A stretch of DNA of 64,000 bases from Bacteroidales bacterium. Its GTDB lineage: Bacteria; Bacteroidota; Bacteroidia; Bacteroidales; ML635J-15. Under the pieces are notes generated by a model. The model had not been told where the DNA came from, did not search any database, and saw only the letters and a program-made list of their open reading frames with translations. The stretch's first letter is position 1. Every line of letters begins with the position of its first letter. Where the stretch lies: NCBI GenBank assembly GCA_003249955.1, contig QKHS01000012.1, positions 1 to 64,000 of the forward strand. Direction: 5' to 3'. Positions 9,803 to 20,222 of this stretch are shown here, piece after piece. The translations under genes and the position numbers were made by a program.

Positions 9803-11241
9803 TTTTCTGTTTCCTGGTGTTTATCAGGAGTCGTAATTATTTCTTGTATGTCATTTATCGCGGCTGCGACAATTTCAATTTCATTGTTATTAATTGTCAG
9901 CATATCAAAAATGATATCCCCTTTTTTTAATATCCCGATTACAGGAGTATTATGTTGCATCAGTCCGTGATACATTTTTACTGCATAGCCGGAGCGTTGC
10001 CTGTTTGAGTTGTTTTTAGGCGTTAGCTGAACAGCATAGCTCGAAAATTCGCAGTCTGGAAGAGAGCCGCCACCTACAGGTACAGAATTCTCAATGATTT
10101 TACAATCTACCCCGTTGGCTTCAAGTAATTTAGCAAGATTGTCCGCTTTTTCCCTGATATCCTCTTTTTTTTGAGAGAATAATTTATGAGCCATGTTCTT
10201 ACTAAACAGGTCTTCCTCCCGTAGATAATAATTGCATGTGGTTTCAAGCAATGCCAGAGTAGTTTTACAAACTCTTAATGCCCGCAACATCGGGTTTTTC
10301 TTCAGCTTGTCAATATAAATCTTTTTCCCGGCAATAATTCCGGCCTGCGGGCCTCCGAGAAGTTTGTCCCCACTGAAACATATTATATCAACTCCGCTTT
10401 CTATAGATGATTTTATAGATGGCTCATTATCAAAAACCATGTTTTCTTTATCTCTTAAAAGACCCGAACCCTGATCGTAAAAAACCGGTATGTTGTGTTC
10501 TTTTCCAATTTTACAAAGTTCGCCGAGCCCAACCTCCTGAGTAAATCCTTTAATGACGTAGTTTGATTTGTGAGCCTTTAAAATAATTGCTGTTTTTGAA
10601 TTAATTGCGTCCTGATAATCGGATGGCTTTGTTTTGTTTGTAGTTCCTACTTCAACCATTTTACACCCCGATGCCGCCATAATATCAGGAACTCTGAAGG
10701 AACCTCCTATTTCCACCAATTCGCCACGGGAGACAATTACTTCTTTTCTTTTTGCAAACGTGTTGAGACAAAGCATAACAGCCGCAGCGGCATTGTTTAC
10801 GACAAGAATATCTTCTGCCCCGGTAAGAAATTTAAGGATATTTGCAGGATGAACATTTCTGCTTCCTCTTGTTCCTGTTTTAAGGTCAAACTCAAGGTTA
10901 TTGTAACCCGTAAGCTTGTCAAAAGATTCCTGTAGTAGTTCTTTACTAAACGGCGAACGGCCAAGGTTGGTGTTGATAATTATCCCGGTTGCATTATAAA
11001 CTTTACGTAATCCCGAATTGGAAATCTTGTTCACAATTTCTTTAATTTTTGACATAACATCATCAGGCAAAGGTGGATTGCCTCCGTTATTTATAATGTT
11101 TCTGTAAAAGTCGATTGATTGTCTTATAGCGTAAGTTATCGGTTCCCTTCCATAAGAAGAGATTAACTTTGCTACAACGGGGTTGCATAAAAGTTTATCA
11201 ACAGCGGGAAGGCTTTTATAGGCCTCCGGTGATGTATTCAT
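9799..11241 (-). CDS. selA: L-seryl-tRNA(Sec) selenium transferase SelA
   Basis: KVYNATGIIINTNLGRSPFSKE, FSGDKLLGGPQAGIIAGKK; overlaps selB start by 4 bp. Confidence 0.96.
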   Translation of the reverse strand: MNTSPEAYKSLPAVDKLLCNPVVAKLISSYGREPITYAIRQSIDFYRNIINNGGNPPLPDDVMSKIKEIVNKISNSGLRKVYNATGIIINTNLGRSPFSKELLQESFDKLTGYNNLEFDLKTGTRGSRNVHPANILKFLTGAEDILVVNNAAAAVMLCLNTFAKRKEVIVSRGELVEIGGSFRVPDIMAASGCKMVEVGTTNKTKPSDYQDAINSKTAIILKAHKSNYVIKGFTQEVGLGELCKIGKEHNIPVFYDQGSGLLRDKENMVFDNEPSIKSSIESGVDIICFSGDKLLGGPQAGIIAGKKIYIDKLKKNPMLRALRVCKTTLALLETTCNYYLREEDLFSKNMAHKLFSQKKEDIREKADNLAKLLEANGVDCKIIENSVPVGGGSLPDCEFSSYAVQLTPKNNSNRQRSGYAVKMYHGLMQHNTPVIGILKKGDIIFDMLTINNNEIEIVAAAINDIQEIITTPDKHQETEK

Positions 11242-11356
11242 AAACGATTAAAAAATTTCATAAAAATTAAATTCCAAATTCTAAAAATTAATCAATTATC
11301 AATGGTTTTTCTTTAAAACACAGTCCGTGAATATCAGGAAACCATTGTCATAGCCC

Positions 11357-11450
11357 TGCAGAGAGAGCAGGAATCGAACCTGCCACAGCCGGTGTTATCC
11401 GTCTGCTGCCGGTTTTGAAGACCGGTTGGAACACCAGTTCCGTTCTCTCT
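11357..11450 (-). tRNA. selC: tRNA-Sec (anticodon TCA)
   Basis: Minus strand AGAGAGAACGG..GGTCTTCAAAACC (TCA anticodon)..long variable arm..GCAGGTTCGATTCCTGC TCTCTCTGCA; lies directly upstream of selA. Confidence 0.93.
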
Positions 11451-11482
11451 TTATATTTTGTAAATTTATTAAAATATTCATT

Positions 11483-12133
11483 TTAAATTACTACAAGCTT
11501 GTTTTTTATCGCATAAGCCATAAGACTTATCGAGTTTTTGGAATTTGTTTTTGTCATAAGATTTGTCTTATGACCAAGAACAGTCCTCTCGCTTACAAAC
11601 AATGCATCTGCTATTTCTTTGTTGTTTAAGCCTTCGCACAAAAGTTGAAGAATTTCTTTTTCACGCCTGGTAAGAACCAATTCTTCCTTAGCCGAAGCTT
11701 TTTCTCTGGTTATTTGTTTTGTAAAGAATTCAAACAATTCTTCCGAGTAATAATTGCCCCCGTTGTGTACTGTCTGAATTGCCTTTTCCAGAGTTTCTTT
11801 ATTAATATTTTTTATAAGAAAACCTTTTGCCCCTACATCAATCATGCTTTGGATATATTCATCATCGCCAAACATTGTGAGTGCAATTATTCTGAGCCCC
11901 GGTTGTTTAGTGAGAGCAATTTTTGCTGCTTCAATGCCGTTTAACTCAGGCATTTCGATGTCGAGTAGTACAATGTCGGCAGTGTCTGAATCAAGATAGT
12001 TAATAAATTCCAACCCGTTGGTTGCTTCACCGCAAAGTTCCACGTATTTTAATTTGCCGAGAACCATTTTTAATCCGTTACGGAAAATTTCGTGGTCATC
12101 AACAATAAGTATTCTTATCTTCTTATCATTCAT
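11483..12133 (-). CDS. NarL/LuxR-family response regulator
   Basis: IRILIVDDHEIFRNGLKMVL, DIVLLDIEMP, C-terminal LTRREKEILQLLCEGLNNKEIADALFVSERTV HTH. Confidence 0.95.
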   Translation of the reverse strand: MNDKKIRILIVDDHEIFRNGLKMVLGKLKYVELCGEATNGLEFINYLDSDTADIVLLDIEMPELNGIEAAKIALTKQPGLRIIALTMFGDDEYIQSMIDVGAKGFLIKNINKETLEKAIQTVHNGGNYYSEELFEFFTKQITREKASAKEELVLTRREKEILQLLCEGLNNKEIADALFVSERTVLGHKTNLMTKTNSKNSISLMAYAIKNKLVVI

Positions 12134-12143
12134 AGATGCAAAT

Positions 12144-14231
12144 CTAAATAATTATTTCGATTTTAATATTAAATCCGTCATCAGGATTTTTCCCAAAATA
12201 ATATTTACCGTTTATGGACTTAATCCTGCTGATGATATTTTTTAATCCGGTTCCTCCGATATCTGACATAATAATCTTCTCGGCAGCAAAGCCTATTCCG
12301 TCATCTGAATAAGAAAGACTTAACACATTATGTTCTTTTTCTAAAAGTATATTTACGCTTTTTGCTTTGGCGTGTTTTATAGTATTGTTAATAAGTTCAC
12401 TTATAACCCTGAACAGGATAAGCTCGAGATTATTATCAAATTTATCTTCAATATTTCTGGTGTTAAAGTTAATAATAAGCTGATTTGTCTTGTTCACTTT
12501 GTCGCAAAATGTCTGAACAGCCTTATTAAGCCCGTATGATTGCAGAATTGTAGGCATAAGGTTGTTCGAGATTGTTCGGGTGGTGTTTACTGCTTCGTCA
12601 ATCAGTTCGTTGCTTTGAGCAATAAGCATTTTCCTCTCTTCTTCGGGCATAGAAATGGACTTTAGCTCGTTAACATAAAGCTTTAGTGCAGAAAGCAATG
12701 GCCCCAGCCCATCGTGCATTTCTCTGGCAAATCTTTGTCTTTCTCTTTCTTCACCTTTGATTACAGCACTCAGAATCTGCCGCTCAAATTCAACGCGGCT
12801 GCTTATATCTCTTACAACGCTTAAAATAAAATCTTCGCCGTTTATTTTAAAAACTCTGCTTGTAAATTCAACCTGAAAGAGTTCCCCGGATTTTTTTATG
12901 TGTTCGGATTCAAAAAAGTAAATTCCTTTTTCAAATATGTTTTTACGGTTTTCAGTAATCTGGGATTTGTATTTGTCAGATTTTATCTCGCTGATTTTCA
13001 TTTTCAGCAATTCTTCCCGGGTGTAGTTCAGAGACTCACATGCCGCGGTGTTTACTTCTACGATATTCTCGTTTATGTCTGTTACAAAAATATCATCGCC
13101 GGTACTGTCAAATAATTTGCGGAATCTTTCTTCGGATTCTTCCAGTGCAACGCTGATTGTGTCAATTTCTTTTCTGGATTTTTGTAACTCGTTAAAGGAA
13201 CGTGAAATTCTTTCGGAATTAAAAATGTAGATAAATGCAAGAATTAAAAGCAGGGCAGCAAAGCCTATTATAACAGCCCCTTTTATCAAATCGCTACGGA
13301 ATTCTTCTGTCTCTGTATCATACAGAACTGCTGTACCAACATAAAGTTCGTATTGCTTAAAGTAATCGAAGGCCATTATCTTTCTTTGTCCGTTAAAGGA
13401 ATATTTAATAATTCCCTGTTTTGATTCTTTGATTTGTTTAAACAAGGTGCTGTCTCCCCAGTTCTGGCCTTCTCTTTCGGGATGAATAAGTAAAACCCCG
13501 CTCTGATCAAAAACCAGTGGATAACCGCTTTTACCTATTTTAAGCTTATATAAAAATGTTTTTAAGTTTTCCAGATCTTTTTCTTTGCTGCCAACATAAA
13601 GAGCCCCGATTACCTCGTTGTTTTTTATTATAGGTTCATAAGCGGTGATATACCACTCATCGACAACAAAAGCACGTCCGTAATATGTATTGCCGCTCAG
13701 CAACTGACGGCTTACTTCTGAATCTTCGGGAATATAGGTTCTTAAAGCTCTCTGGTTGTTTTCATTCATTACATTTGTAGAAATTCTGACGAATCCGGAG
13801 TCTGCTTTCTGAAAAACGGTAACCGTGCCACCGAACATGGCCTGCAGGCTATCAACAAATTTATTGTCAGTGAAAAGATCTTCACCGTTTATTTTCCAGT
13901 TTTTTAAATAGCAAAAATGTTTTGTTTTGCTGATCTGATTGGTTATCTCGGTTTTAACGGAATCCCCGGTTATCTTAAAATCACTGCTTTTAAAAAACGA
14001 AGAGGCAACTTTAAGATCAGACTTTACCTGATCTGATTTTAATGCATATTCTCTTTCGAGCATATTTAAAATGGTTTTAACCTCCAGATGTAAATTGTTT
14101 TCCAACTGAGTGTTAAATTCTTTAATGGACTTATTTACAAAGTAAACCGTCAGAATAAGAATGATAGCAGTTACAAAGCCACCAACGGGAATGAAAAGTC
14201 TTAGTCTTAGCGGGATGTTAAGTTTCTTCAC
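12144..14231 (-). CDS. Sensor histidine kinase: Cache-type sensor + PAS + HisKA_3/HATPase
   Basis: EEERERQRFAREMHDGLGPLLSALKL type H-box (seen: GEERERQRFAREMHDGLGPLLSA), PAS DSTGDDIFVTDINENIVEVN, two TM segments around a Cache-like region. Confidence 0.93.
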   Translation of the reverse strand: MKKLNIPLRLRLFIPVGGFVTAIILILTVYFVNKSIKEFNTQLENNLHLEVKTILNMLEREYALKSDQVKSDLKVASSFFKSSDFKITGDSVKTEITNQISKTKHFCYLKNWKINGEDLFTDNKFVDSLQAMFGGTVTVFQKADSGFVRISTNVMNENNQRALRTYIPEDSEVSRQLLSGNTYYGRAFVVDEWYITAYEPIIKNNEVIGALYVGSKEKDLENLKTFLYKLKIGKSGYPLVFDQSGVLLIHPEREGQNWGDSTLFKQIKESKQGIIKYSFNGQRKIMAFDYFKQYELYVGTAVLYDTETEEFRSDLIKGAVIIGFAALLLILAFIYIFNSERISRSFNELQKSRKEIDTISVALEESEERFRKLFDSTGDDIFVTDINENIVEVNTAACESLNYTREELLKMKISEIKSDKYKSQITENRKNIFEKGIYFFESEHIKKSGELFQVEFTSRVFKINGEDFILSVVRDISSRVEFERQILSAVIKGEERERQRFAREMHDGLGPLLSALKLYVNELKSISMPEEERKMLIAQSNELIDEAVNTTRTISNNLMPTILQSYGLNKAVQTFCDKVNKTNQLIINFNTRNIEDKFDNNLELILFRVISELINNTIKHAKAKSVNILLEKEHNVLSLSYSDDGIGFAAEKIIMSDIGGTGLKNIISRIKSINGKYYFGKNPDDGFNIKIEIII

Positions 14232-14315
14232 AATATGTATTGATTACATTTTTTTATAATGGTCAATACAAAAATACAATTTTTTATGTAATATGAAATT
14301 TTCCCGGTAATCAAA

Positions 14316-15437
14316 TTATTTAACAGGGATAGAAACTGAGAATGTACTGCCTACGTCGGGTGTACTTTCAACATTGACAGTCCCGTTATATAACTCAACC
14401 ATTTTCTTTGCAATGGATAGCCCAAGTCCGCTTCCTGAAATAAATTTTGTTTTTTGATTTTTAATACGGACAAAATCCTGGAACAAAAGAGAAATGTCCT
14501 GCTGGCTGATTCCGATTCCTGTATCCCTGACCGAAATTTCGATTTTTTCGGTAGTTTTACAGATGTTTATAAATACTTTACCGTTTTCGACATTGTATTT
14601 AACGGCATTGGAAATAAAATTGTTTAATATTATTTCTATTTCGTTACTATCGGCTAACATGTACAGCATTTCGTCACCCTGTAAGGAAACAGTAATATTT
14701 TTTTGTATTGCCAATGGCTGTACAGTATTTATGACATGTTTTGCGATTTCAACAATATCTATTTTCTTCAGATCTCTGAGTTTTTTGCCCGACTCCATAC
14801 GGGTAAGGTCAAGTAAGTCCATTATAAGGTTTCGCATGCCGTTTATCCTGTCAATAGACCTGTCCACCATTATCATGTAGTCGTCAATATTATCGCCGAG
14901 CTGTTTTTGTTTCATCATGTTCATATATCCTTCAATAGCATTTATCGGGGATTTTAATTCATGCGATAAAACAGATAAAAACTGAAAACGTATTTGTTTG
15001 CCGTCCTCTTTCATTTTACGTGTCATTCTTTTAAGAAAGAGGTTCTTTGTTATGTTTTCAATTGACGTTTTAAGTTCCTGTGGAGTGAATGGTTTCGGGA
15101 CAAAATTGAAAGCTCCGTTACTGGTTGCTTTTATTGCAAGGTCAAGAGATGCAAAAGATGTAATCATCATTACGGCAATATCCATCTCTTTTTCTTTTAT
15201 GTATTCCAGAACCTCAACACCTTCTATGCCTGGCAATTTATTGTCGAGCAGAATAATATCTATTTGAGTTGAGTCGATAATTTCAATTGCTTTTTCGCCG
15301 GTTTCGGCTTCCAGAATTTCGAAATTAAAATCTTCATCCATAAACGGGTAGCCTACGGTGAAATCACGCAATATTCTGATGGCACCGGATCTTATATGCG
15401 GTTCGTCATCAACTATCAATAATTTTAGAGTGCTCAT
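14316..15437 (-). CDS. Hybrid response regulator/histidine kinase (receiver + HisKA + HATPase_c)
   Basis: LLIVDDEPHIRSG..IILLDNKLPG; FLSVLSHELKSPINAIEGYM; GSGLGLSIAKKMVELYNG. Confidence 0.95.
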   Translation of the reverse strand: MSTLKLLIVDDEPHIRSGAIRILRDFTVGYPFMDEDFNFEILEAETGEKAIEIIDSTQIDIILLDNKLPGIEGVEVLEYIKEKEMDIAVMMITSFASLDLAIKATSNGAFNFVPKPFTPQELKTSIENITKNLFLKRMTRKMKEDGKQIRFQFLSVLSHELKSPINAIEGYMNMMKQKQLGDNIDDYMIMVDRSIDRINGMRNLIMDLLDLTRMESGKKLRDLKKIDIVEIAKHVINTVQPLAIQKNITVSLQGDEMLYMLADSNEIEIILNNFISNAVKYNVENGKVFINICKTTEKIEISVRDTGIGISQQDISLLFQDFVRIKNQKTKFISGSGLGLSIAKKMVELYNGTVNVESTPDVGSTFSVSIPVK

Positions 15438-15449
15438 ATCTTAATATTT

Positions 15450-17222
15450 TTAATTTATTCTTGGTAAAGTAATTTTAAAAGTTGTTCCTGTCGGGGCCTT
15501 TTCTTTATCAGTATTTGACTCAACAGCAATTTTCCCTTTATGCATTTTGATTATTCCGTAAACCAGAGGCAAGCCAAGACCGGTACCTTTTCCTATCTCT
15601 TTTGTAGTGAAAAACGGGGTGAATAATTTATCCATGTTTTCGGCTTCAATTCCACAACCGCTGTCCTTTATTTTTATTTCAACTTCTTTTGCATTTCCTG
15701 TAACGAAAAACTCAAGAAGTCCGCCGTCCGGCATTGCCTCAACTGCATTTTTTTCGATGTTTGTAAATGCCTGCAGCATTTGTTCGGAGTCAATCATAAC
15801 ATAAGGGTCATGCAATTCCGATTTGATTGAGGTTTTTATATTATCGGGAATAACAACAGAGTTAAGGCTGCTTCGTACAAATTCCACTATATCAATTTCC
15901 ACTACTTTAAGCTTGTTTTTTCTGGCAAAATTTAACAAGCCACCGACTATGTTTTTACATCTTTCAGCCTGAGTTACAATTATCTGCATATCATCTCTCA
16001 GCGGATCGTCAGGTTTTAATTCGTCCATAACAATATTGCTGTACATTGTTATAACACCAAGCGGGTTGTTTAATTCGTGAGCAATTCCGGCAGATATTTG
16101 TCCCATATTGGCTAATTGTTCCGAGCGTTTAAGAGCCGACTCGGCAGATGCCAGTTTCTTATTCGAGATTTGAAGAGCATTAAAGTATTTATACAGCTTT
16201 TCTGTTGTAAACCTGTAAATGAAAATCAAAAGCAGGAAAATTGAGAGCGCCGCCACTAAAACTGCTCCTTTAATTGAATCGTGAACCATATCATGGTTTT
16301 CAACATCTTTATCTATTGTGGCAGCTATATAAACTTCGAATTTGTCAAAATAAAGAAATGCTACAGTCTTGTTCTTCCCTTTATGTTCATAATCAATTAC
16401 ACCTTCTTTCTTGCCTTTAACCTGATCGTAAAAAGAGCATTCCGGCCATGTCTGGCCTTCCAGATAAGGATGAATAAGAATAAGTCCGTTCTTGTCAAAA
16501 ACAAACGGAAATCCGCTGTTGCCTATATGCAGGCTGTTTAATATTTCTTTAAGTTCAGATAAATCTTTTTCTTTATCTCCGACATAAAGCATTCCGGCAG
16601 TTTCTCCGTTAATGATTATAGGCTCATAAGCAGTAGTGTACCATTTATCTACAACTATTGCCCTGCCGTAATATGTTTTACCTGCCAGAATTGACTGAAT
16701 AACCGGGGATTCATTTGGAATAAATGTTCCTATAGCTCTTGTACTGTCAGGTTTTCGCACATTGGTACTTATCCGTACAAATCCGCTGTCAGATTTCTGA
16801 AAAACAGTTATTGTCCCTCCTATAATGGTTTCAAGTTTATCAACAAAATCATTGCTGTCGTTTAGTATTTCGTTACCTCTTATCCATTTTTTCAGATATA
16901 CATCAGATTTTTCTCCGGTTTCCTGATTTTCCACACTCATACGAACGGAATCATCAAGAACGGTAAGCTTTTCCTGATAAAAAAGTTCGTGGGCTACTTT
17001 TAGATTAGACTGAACTTTATCAAGTTTGAGTATGCTTTCGCGCTCAAACATCTTCGAAATGGTTTTAACCTCAAGTTGCAATGTGCTTTTTATCTGATCA
17101 TTGAAACCTGAAATTGATTTGTTAATAATTATTGTTGTGGACAAAACGACCACAATAATAATTATTAATGATACCGGCAGAAACAGTTTAAGCTTAAGCG
17201 GTATTTTTATTTTTGGTTTCAT
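15450..17222 (-). CDS. Sensor histidine kinase: Cache-type sensor + HisKA/HATPase_c
   Basis: NMGQISAGIAHELNNPLGVITMYSNI H-box; GKGTGLGLPLVYGIIKMHKG; N-terminal sensor paralogous to the 12144-14231 protein. Confidence 0.94.
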   Translation of the reverse strand: MKPKIKIPLKLKLFLPVSLIIIIVVVLSTTIIINKSISGFNDQIKSTLQLEVKTISKMFERESILKLDKVQSNLKVAHELFYQEKLTVLDDSVRMSVENQETGEKSDVYLKKWIRGNEILNDSNDFVDKLETIIGGTITVFQKSDSGFVRISTNVRKPDSTRAIGTFIPNESPVIQSILAGKTYYGRAIVVDKWYTTAYEPIIINGETAGMLYVGDKEKDLSELKEILNSLHIGNSGFPFVFDKNGLILIHPYLEGQTWPECSFYDQVKGKKEGVIDYEHKGKNKTVAFLYFDKFEVYIAATIDKDVENHDMVHDSIKGAVLVAALSIFLLLIFIYRFTTEKLYKYFNALQISNKKLASAESALKRSEQLANMGQISAGIAHELNNPLGVITMYSNIVMDELKPDDPLRDDMQIIVTQAERCKNIVGGLLNFARKNKLKVVEIDIVEFVRSSLNSVVIPDNIKTSIKSELHDPYVMIDSEQMLQAFTNIEKNAVEAMPDGGLLEFFVTGNAKEVEIKIKDSGCGIEAENMDKLFTPFFTTKEIGKGTGLGLPLVYGIIKMHKGKIAVESNTDKEKAPTGTTFKITLPRIN

Positions 17223-17278
17223 TTTAAATTAATTTTAAAGAACAATTTGCCGTCAGAGACTGAAAACTCTTGAAAAAC

Positions 17279-17313
17279 AAACAGAGTAAGGAATTTATCC
17301 TTACTCTGTTTCG
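17279..17313. terminator. Strong stem-loop terminator downstream of response regulator
   Basis: aaacagagtaagg aatttat ccttactctgttt perfect inverted repeat, immediately after the stop of the 17323-17826 minus-strand gene. Confidence 0.75.
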
Positions 17314-17322
17314 GAGTTGAAA

Positions 17323-17826
17323 TTATTTAATGTGTTTTTTTACTTCTTCAATAATTTTGGCACCTTCAACCGGTTTTCTGATGAAACCTGCTACCGGGAA
17401 CCAGTGTGTTTTGCCGTCTTCGCCTTTGTAATCAATACCTGCTGATCCGTCGTTGATGTTTTTTACAAGCAATACCTGTAAATCTTTGAAGTTAGGATCT
17501 TTGCGGAACTCTCTGGCCATTTCCAAAACACTGAGTTTTGATGTTACCAGGATGTCAATTGAAGACTGGATAAGGAAAGGAATTTCTTTAAATTCCGGGT
17601 TGTTCAGCATTTCCTGAGCTAATTCAAATCCTTCATAAGGAGTGGTCATCATTACATCGAGGATAGCGAGATCCGGTTTAATACTGCGAAGCTTTTCAAG
17701 GCCTTCTTCTTTATTTAACGCTGAAGTTACATCGTAACCTTCTTTTGTTAATACTGCCGTTACTACGGTGATTACATCAATGTCGTCGTCAACGATCAGG
17801 ATTCTTTTTTTAGCTGTTGTTTCCAT
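17323..17826 (-). CDS. Stand-alone receiver-domain response regulator with C-terminal-half insertion
   Basis: ILIVDDDIDVITVV..PDLAILDVMM..GFIRKPVEGAKI; no output domain. Confidence 0.9.
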   Translation of the reverse strand: METTAKKRILIVDDDIDVITVVTAVLTKEGYDVTSALNKEEGLEKLRSIKPDLAILDVMMTTPYEGFELAQEMLNNPEFKEIPFLIQSSIDILVTSKLSVLEMAREFRKDPNFKDLQVLLVKNINDGSAGIDYKGEDGKTHWFPVAGFIRKPVEGAKIIEEVKKHIK

Positions 17827-18248
17827 TTTGAGTGTTTTTTAAAGTTAATAATTTATGTTAATTATGTTTTGTTTTCTGATGTAAAGATAATATGAATTCA
17901 AATACAGGTACAGAGATTTAGCTACGTATTTTTCTGTAATAAACAATTGATTATTTCGGATAAAAACCGATACTTTTCTGCAATTCAGGTACATATAAAG
18001 CTGAAATTAAGAATTTATCGTTTTGCTAACATGTTGATTGTTAGTGTTTTATGCTTTTGGGGGATTTTGGGTGTGTTTCGTAAAACTGCAATCTTATGCA
18101 AAATTTTATATGCCATATTTTTACATATTTAAAATTTTTTGAGATTTTTCTTTTGCATAATCCGGGTGTTTCATACCTTAATAATCGCTCAGACTTGCAT
18201 AATTTTTCAAATCGCTGAAATCTTTTTATTATTTTTGCAGAAAAAAAG

Positions 18249-19424
18249 ATGATTTCTCATAGCGAAGCTTATAATATTGCCCTTAATTCAGCTTTTTCCA
18301 AACTGGTTGTAAAGGTTAATGTAACAGAGTGCGTAAGCAGAATTCTGGCTGAAGATATTTTTTCTTCATTCAATATGCCGCCTTTTGATAAAAGCATGGT
18401 TGACGGATATGCCATTCTTAAGTCTGATATTTCGGGAGAATTATCGGTTGACGGAATTGTAGGAGCCGGTGATGGTTCTGATAATATTGTAAAACCCGGG
18501 CATTGCATTAAAGTTATGACAGGAGCACCTGTGCCGGAAGGAACCGAAATGGTTGTAATGGTTGAAGATGTTGAAAGTTGTGGTGACGGCAAAATAAGAA
18601 TTACAAACCAGAAATCATCAGTTAATATATCGCCGAAAGGAGAGGATATTTTAACCGGAGATAAAGTGCTGACAAAAGGAACTCTTTTAAAACCTTTTCA
18701 TTGCGGTATTCTTGCAACTCTCGGTTATGCAGAAGTTCCGGTTTTTGAAAAAGTAAGAGCTGGCATTATAGTTACAGGTGATGAGATAATAGAACCGGGA
18801 AATGAATTGTTGTCAGGACAGATTTATAATTCAAATGCCTACCAGTTAATTAATAATTGCAAGACACTGGGAATTATTCCGGAGTATTTTGGTATTGCAG
18901 GAGATACATACGAAGAAATTGAAACAGCTTTTAATTCAATGTTGCTTAATAACGATGTCCTTATAATTACCGGTGGCGTTTCTATGGGCGACTATGACTA
19001 TGTTGCTCCTGTAATGAAAGCTTCAGGATTGGATGTTAAATTTGACAGCATTGCAGCTCAACCGGGGCGGCCTCTGGTTTTTGCTACAGACGGGAATAAA
19101 TTCTGTTTCGGAATGCCGGGAAATCCTGTTTCCGGGCTTGTGCTTTTTGAAACAATAGTAAAACCCTTTTTGTATAAAATGATGGGGCACGACTTTAAAC
19201 CGTGTAATTTTCCGTTTAAACTAAATGGTAAAATTTCAAGAAAAAAAGCACAGCGTAAGTCTTATTACCCTGTTAAATTAAATGATGACAACACTGTAAG
19301 TGCAATTGCATATCACGGTTCGGCACATATAAACGCTTATTCTCAGGCTTTCGGTATAATCGCCCTGGAGATAGGAGTTACAGAAATTGAAGAAGGAGAA
19401 ATGGTTTATGTTAGACAGATTTAA
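18249..19424 (+). CDS. moeA: Molybdopterin molybdenumtransferase MoeA
   Basis: MPPFDKSMVDGYAI, MTGAPVPEGTEMVVMVEDV, ITGGVSMGDYDYV, GMPGNPVSGLV. Confidence 0.96.
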   Translation: MISHSEAYNIALNSAFSKLVVKVNVTECVSRILAEDIFSSFNMPPFDKSMVDGYAILKSDISGELSVDGIVGAGDGSDNIVKPGHCIKVMTGAPVPEGTEMVVMVEDVESCGDGKIRITNQKSSVNISPKGEDILTGDKVLTKGTLLKPFHCGILATLGYAEVPVFEKVRAGIIVTGDEIIEPGNELLSGQIYNSNAYQLINNCKTLGIIPEYFGIAGDTYEEIETAFNSMLLNNDVLIITGGVSMGDYDYVAPVMKASGLDVKFDSIAAQPGRPLVFATDGNKFCFGMPGNPVSGLVLFETIVKPFLYKMMGHDFKPCNFPFKLNGKISRKKAQRKSYYPVKLNDDNTVSAIAYHGSAHINAYSQAFGIIALEIGVTEIEEGEMVYVRQI

Positions 19425-20208
19425 CAGGGAAATTACATATTTAAGGGTGTCGGTTACAGACCGTTGCAACCTGCGATGTGTGTATTGTATGCCGGAGGAG
19501 GGCATCCCCCTTAAGAACCATAAAGATATTTTAAGTTTTGACGAGATTGTTGAAGTTTGCAAAGCCGGAATAGATTCAGGAATAAATAAAATCAGAATTA
19601 CCGGTGGAGAGCCGTTGGTGCGTAAAGGAATTGTAAGTTTAACAGAATCCATTGCAAAACTTCCGGGGCTTAAAGATTTAAGTATGACCACAAACGGAAT
19701 CCTGCTGGACCAGTTTGCTCAGAGACTTAAAGATGCAGGACTGATGAGAGTAAATATCAGTCTTGATACGTTAGATCCTGACGAATACCGGCAAATAACC
19801 AGAGGTGGCGAAATTACAGATGTGATAAAAGGAATTGTGGCTGCACAAAAAGCCGGTTTGGAACCGGTGAAAATTAATTCTGTAATTTTTGATAAAGACA
19901 GTGATTCCATGAAAGAAGGACTCAAAGATTTTGCAAATAAGATGGGCTTGCAGGTTCGTTTTATTTCAAGAATGAATCTGGAAACGGGAGATTTCTCTGT
20001 TGTTGAAGGTGGTACCGGAGGCGATTGCAAAATATGTAACAGGTTGAGATTAACAGCTAACGGTTATATTAAGCCGTGTCTGTTTTCGGACAGAGAATTC
20101 AGTGTGCGCGAGCTTGGTGCAATAGAAGCAATTATGAAAGCAGTTGAATTTAAACCTGAAAAAGGAGTTTCATGCATGCATGGAAATTTTTATAATATTG
20201 GAGGCTGA
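19408..20208 (+). CDS. moaA: GTP 3',8-cyclase MoaA (short form)
   Basis: YLRVSVTDRCNLRCVYCMPEEG radical SAM motif; C-terminal CKICNRLRLTANGYIKPC cluster and terminal NIGG. ATG 19408 preferred over upstream alternative start. Confidence 0.93.
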   Translation: MLDRFNREITYLRVSVTDRCNLRCVYCMPEEGIPLKNHKDILSFDEIVEVCKAGIDSGINKIRITGGEPLVRKGIVSLTESIAKLPGLKDLSMTTNGILLDQFAQRLKDAGLMRVNISLDTLDPDEYRQITRGGEITDVIKGIVAAQKAGLEPVKINSVIFDKDSDSMKEGLKDFANKMGLQVRFISRMNLETGDFSVVEGGTGGDCKICNRLRLTANGYIKPCLFSDREFSVRELGAIEAIMKAVEFKPEKGVSCMHGNFYNIGG

Positions 20209-20222
20209 AAATAATTAAATAT

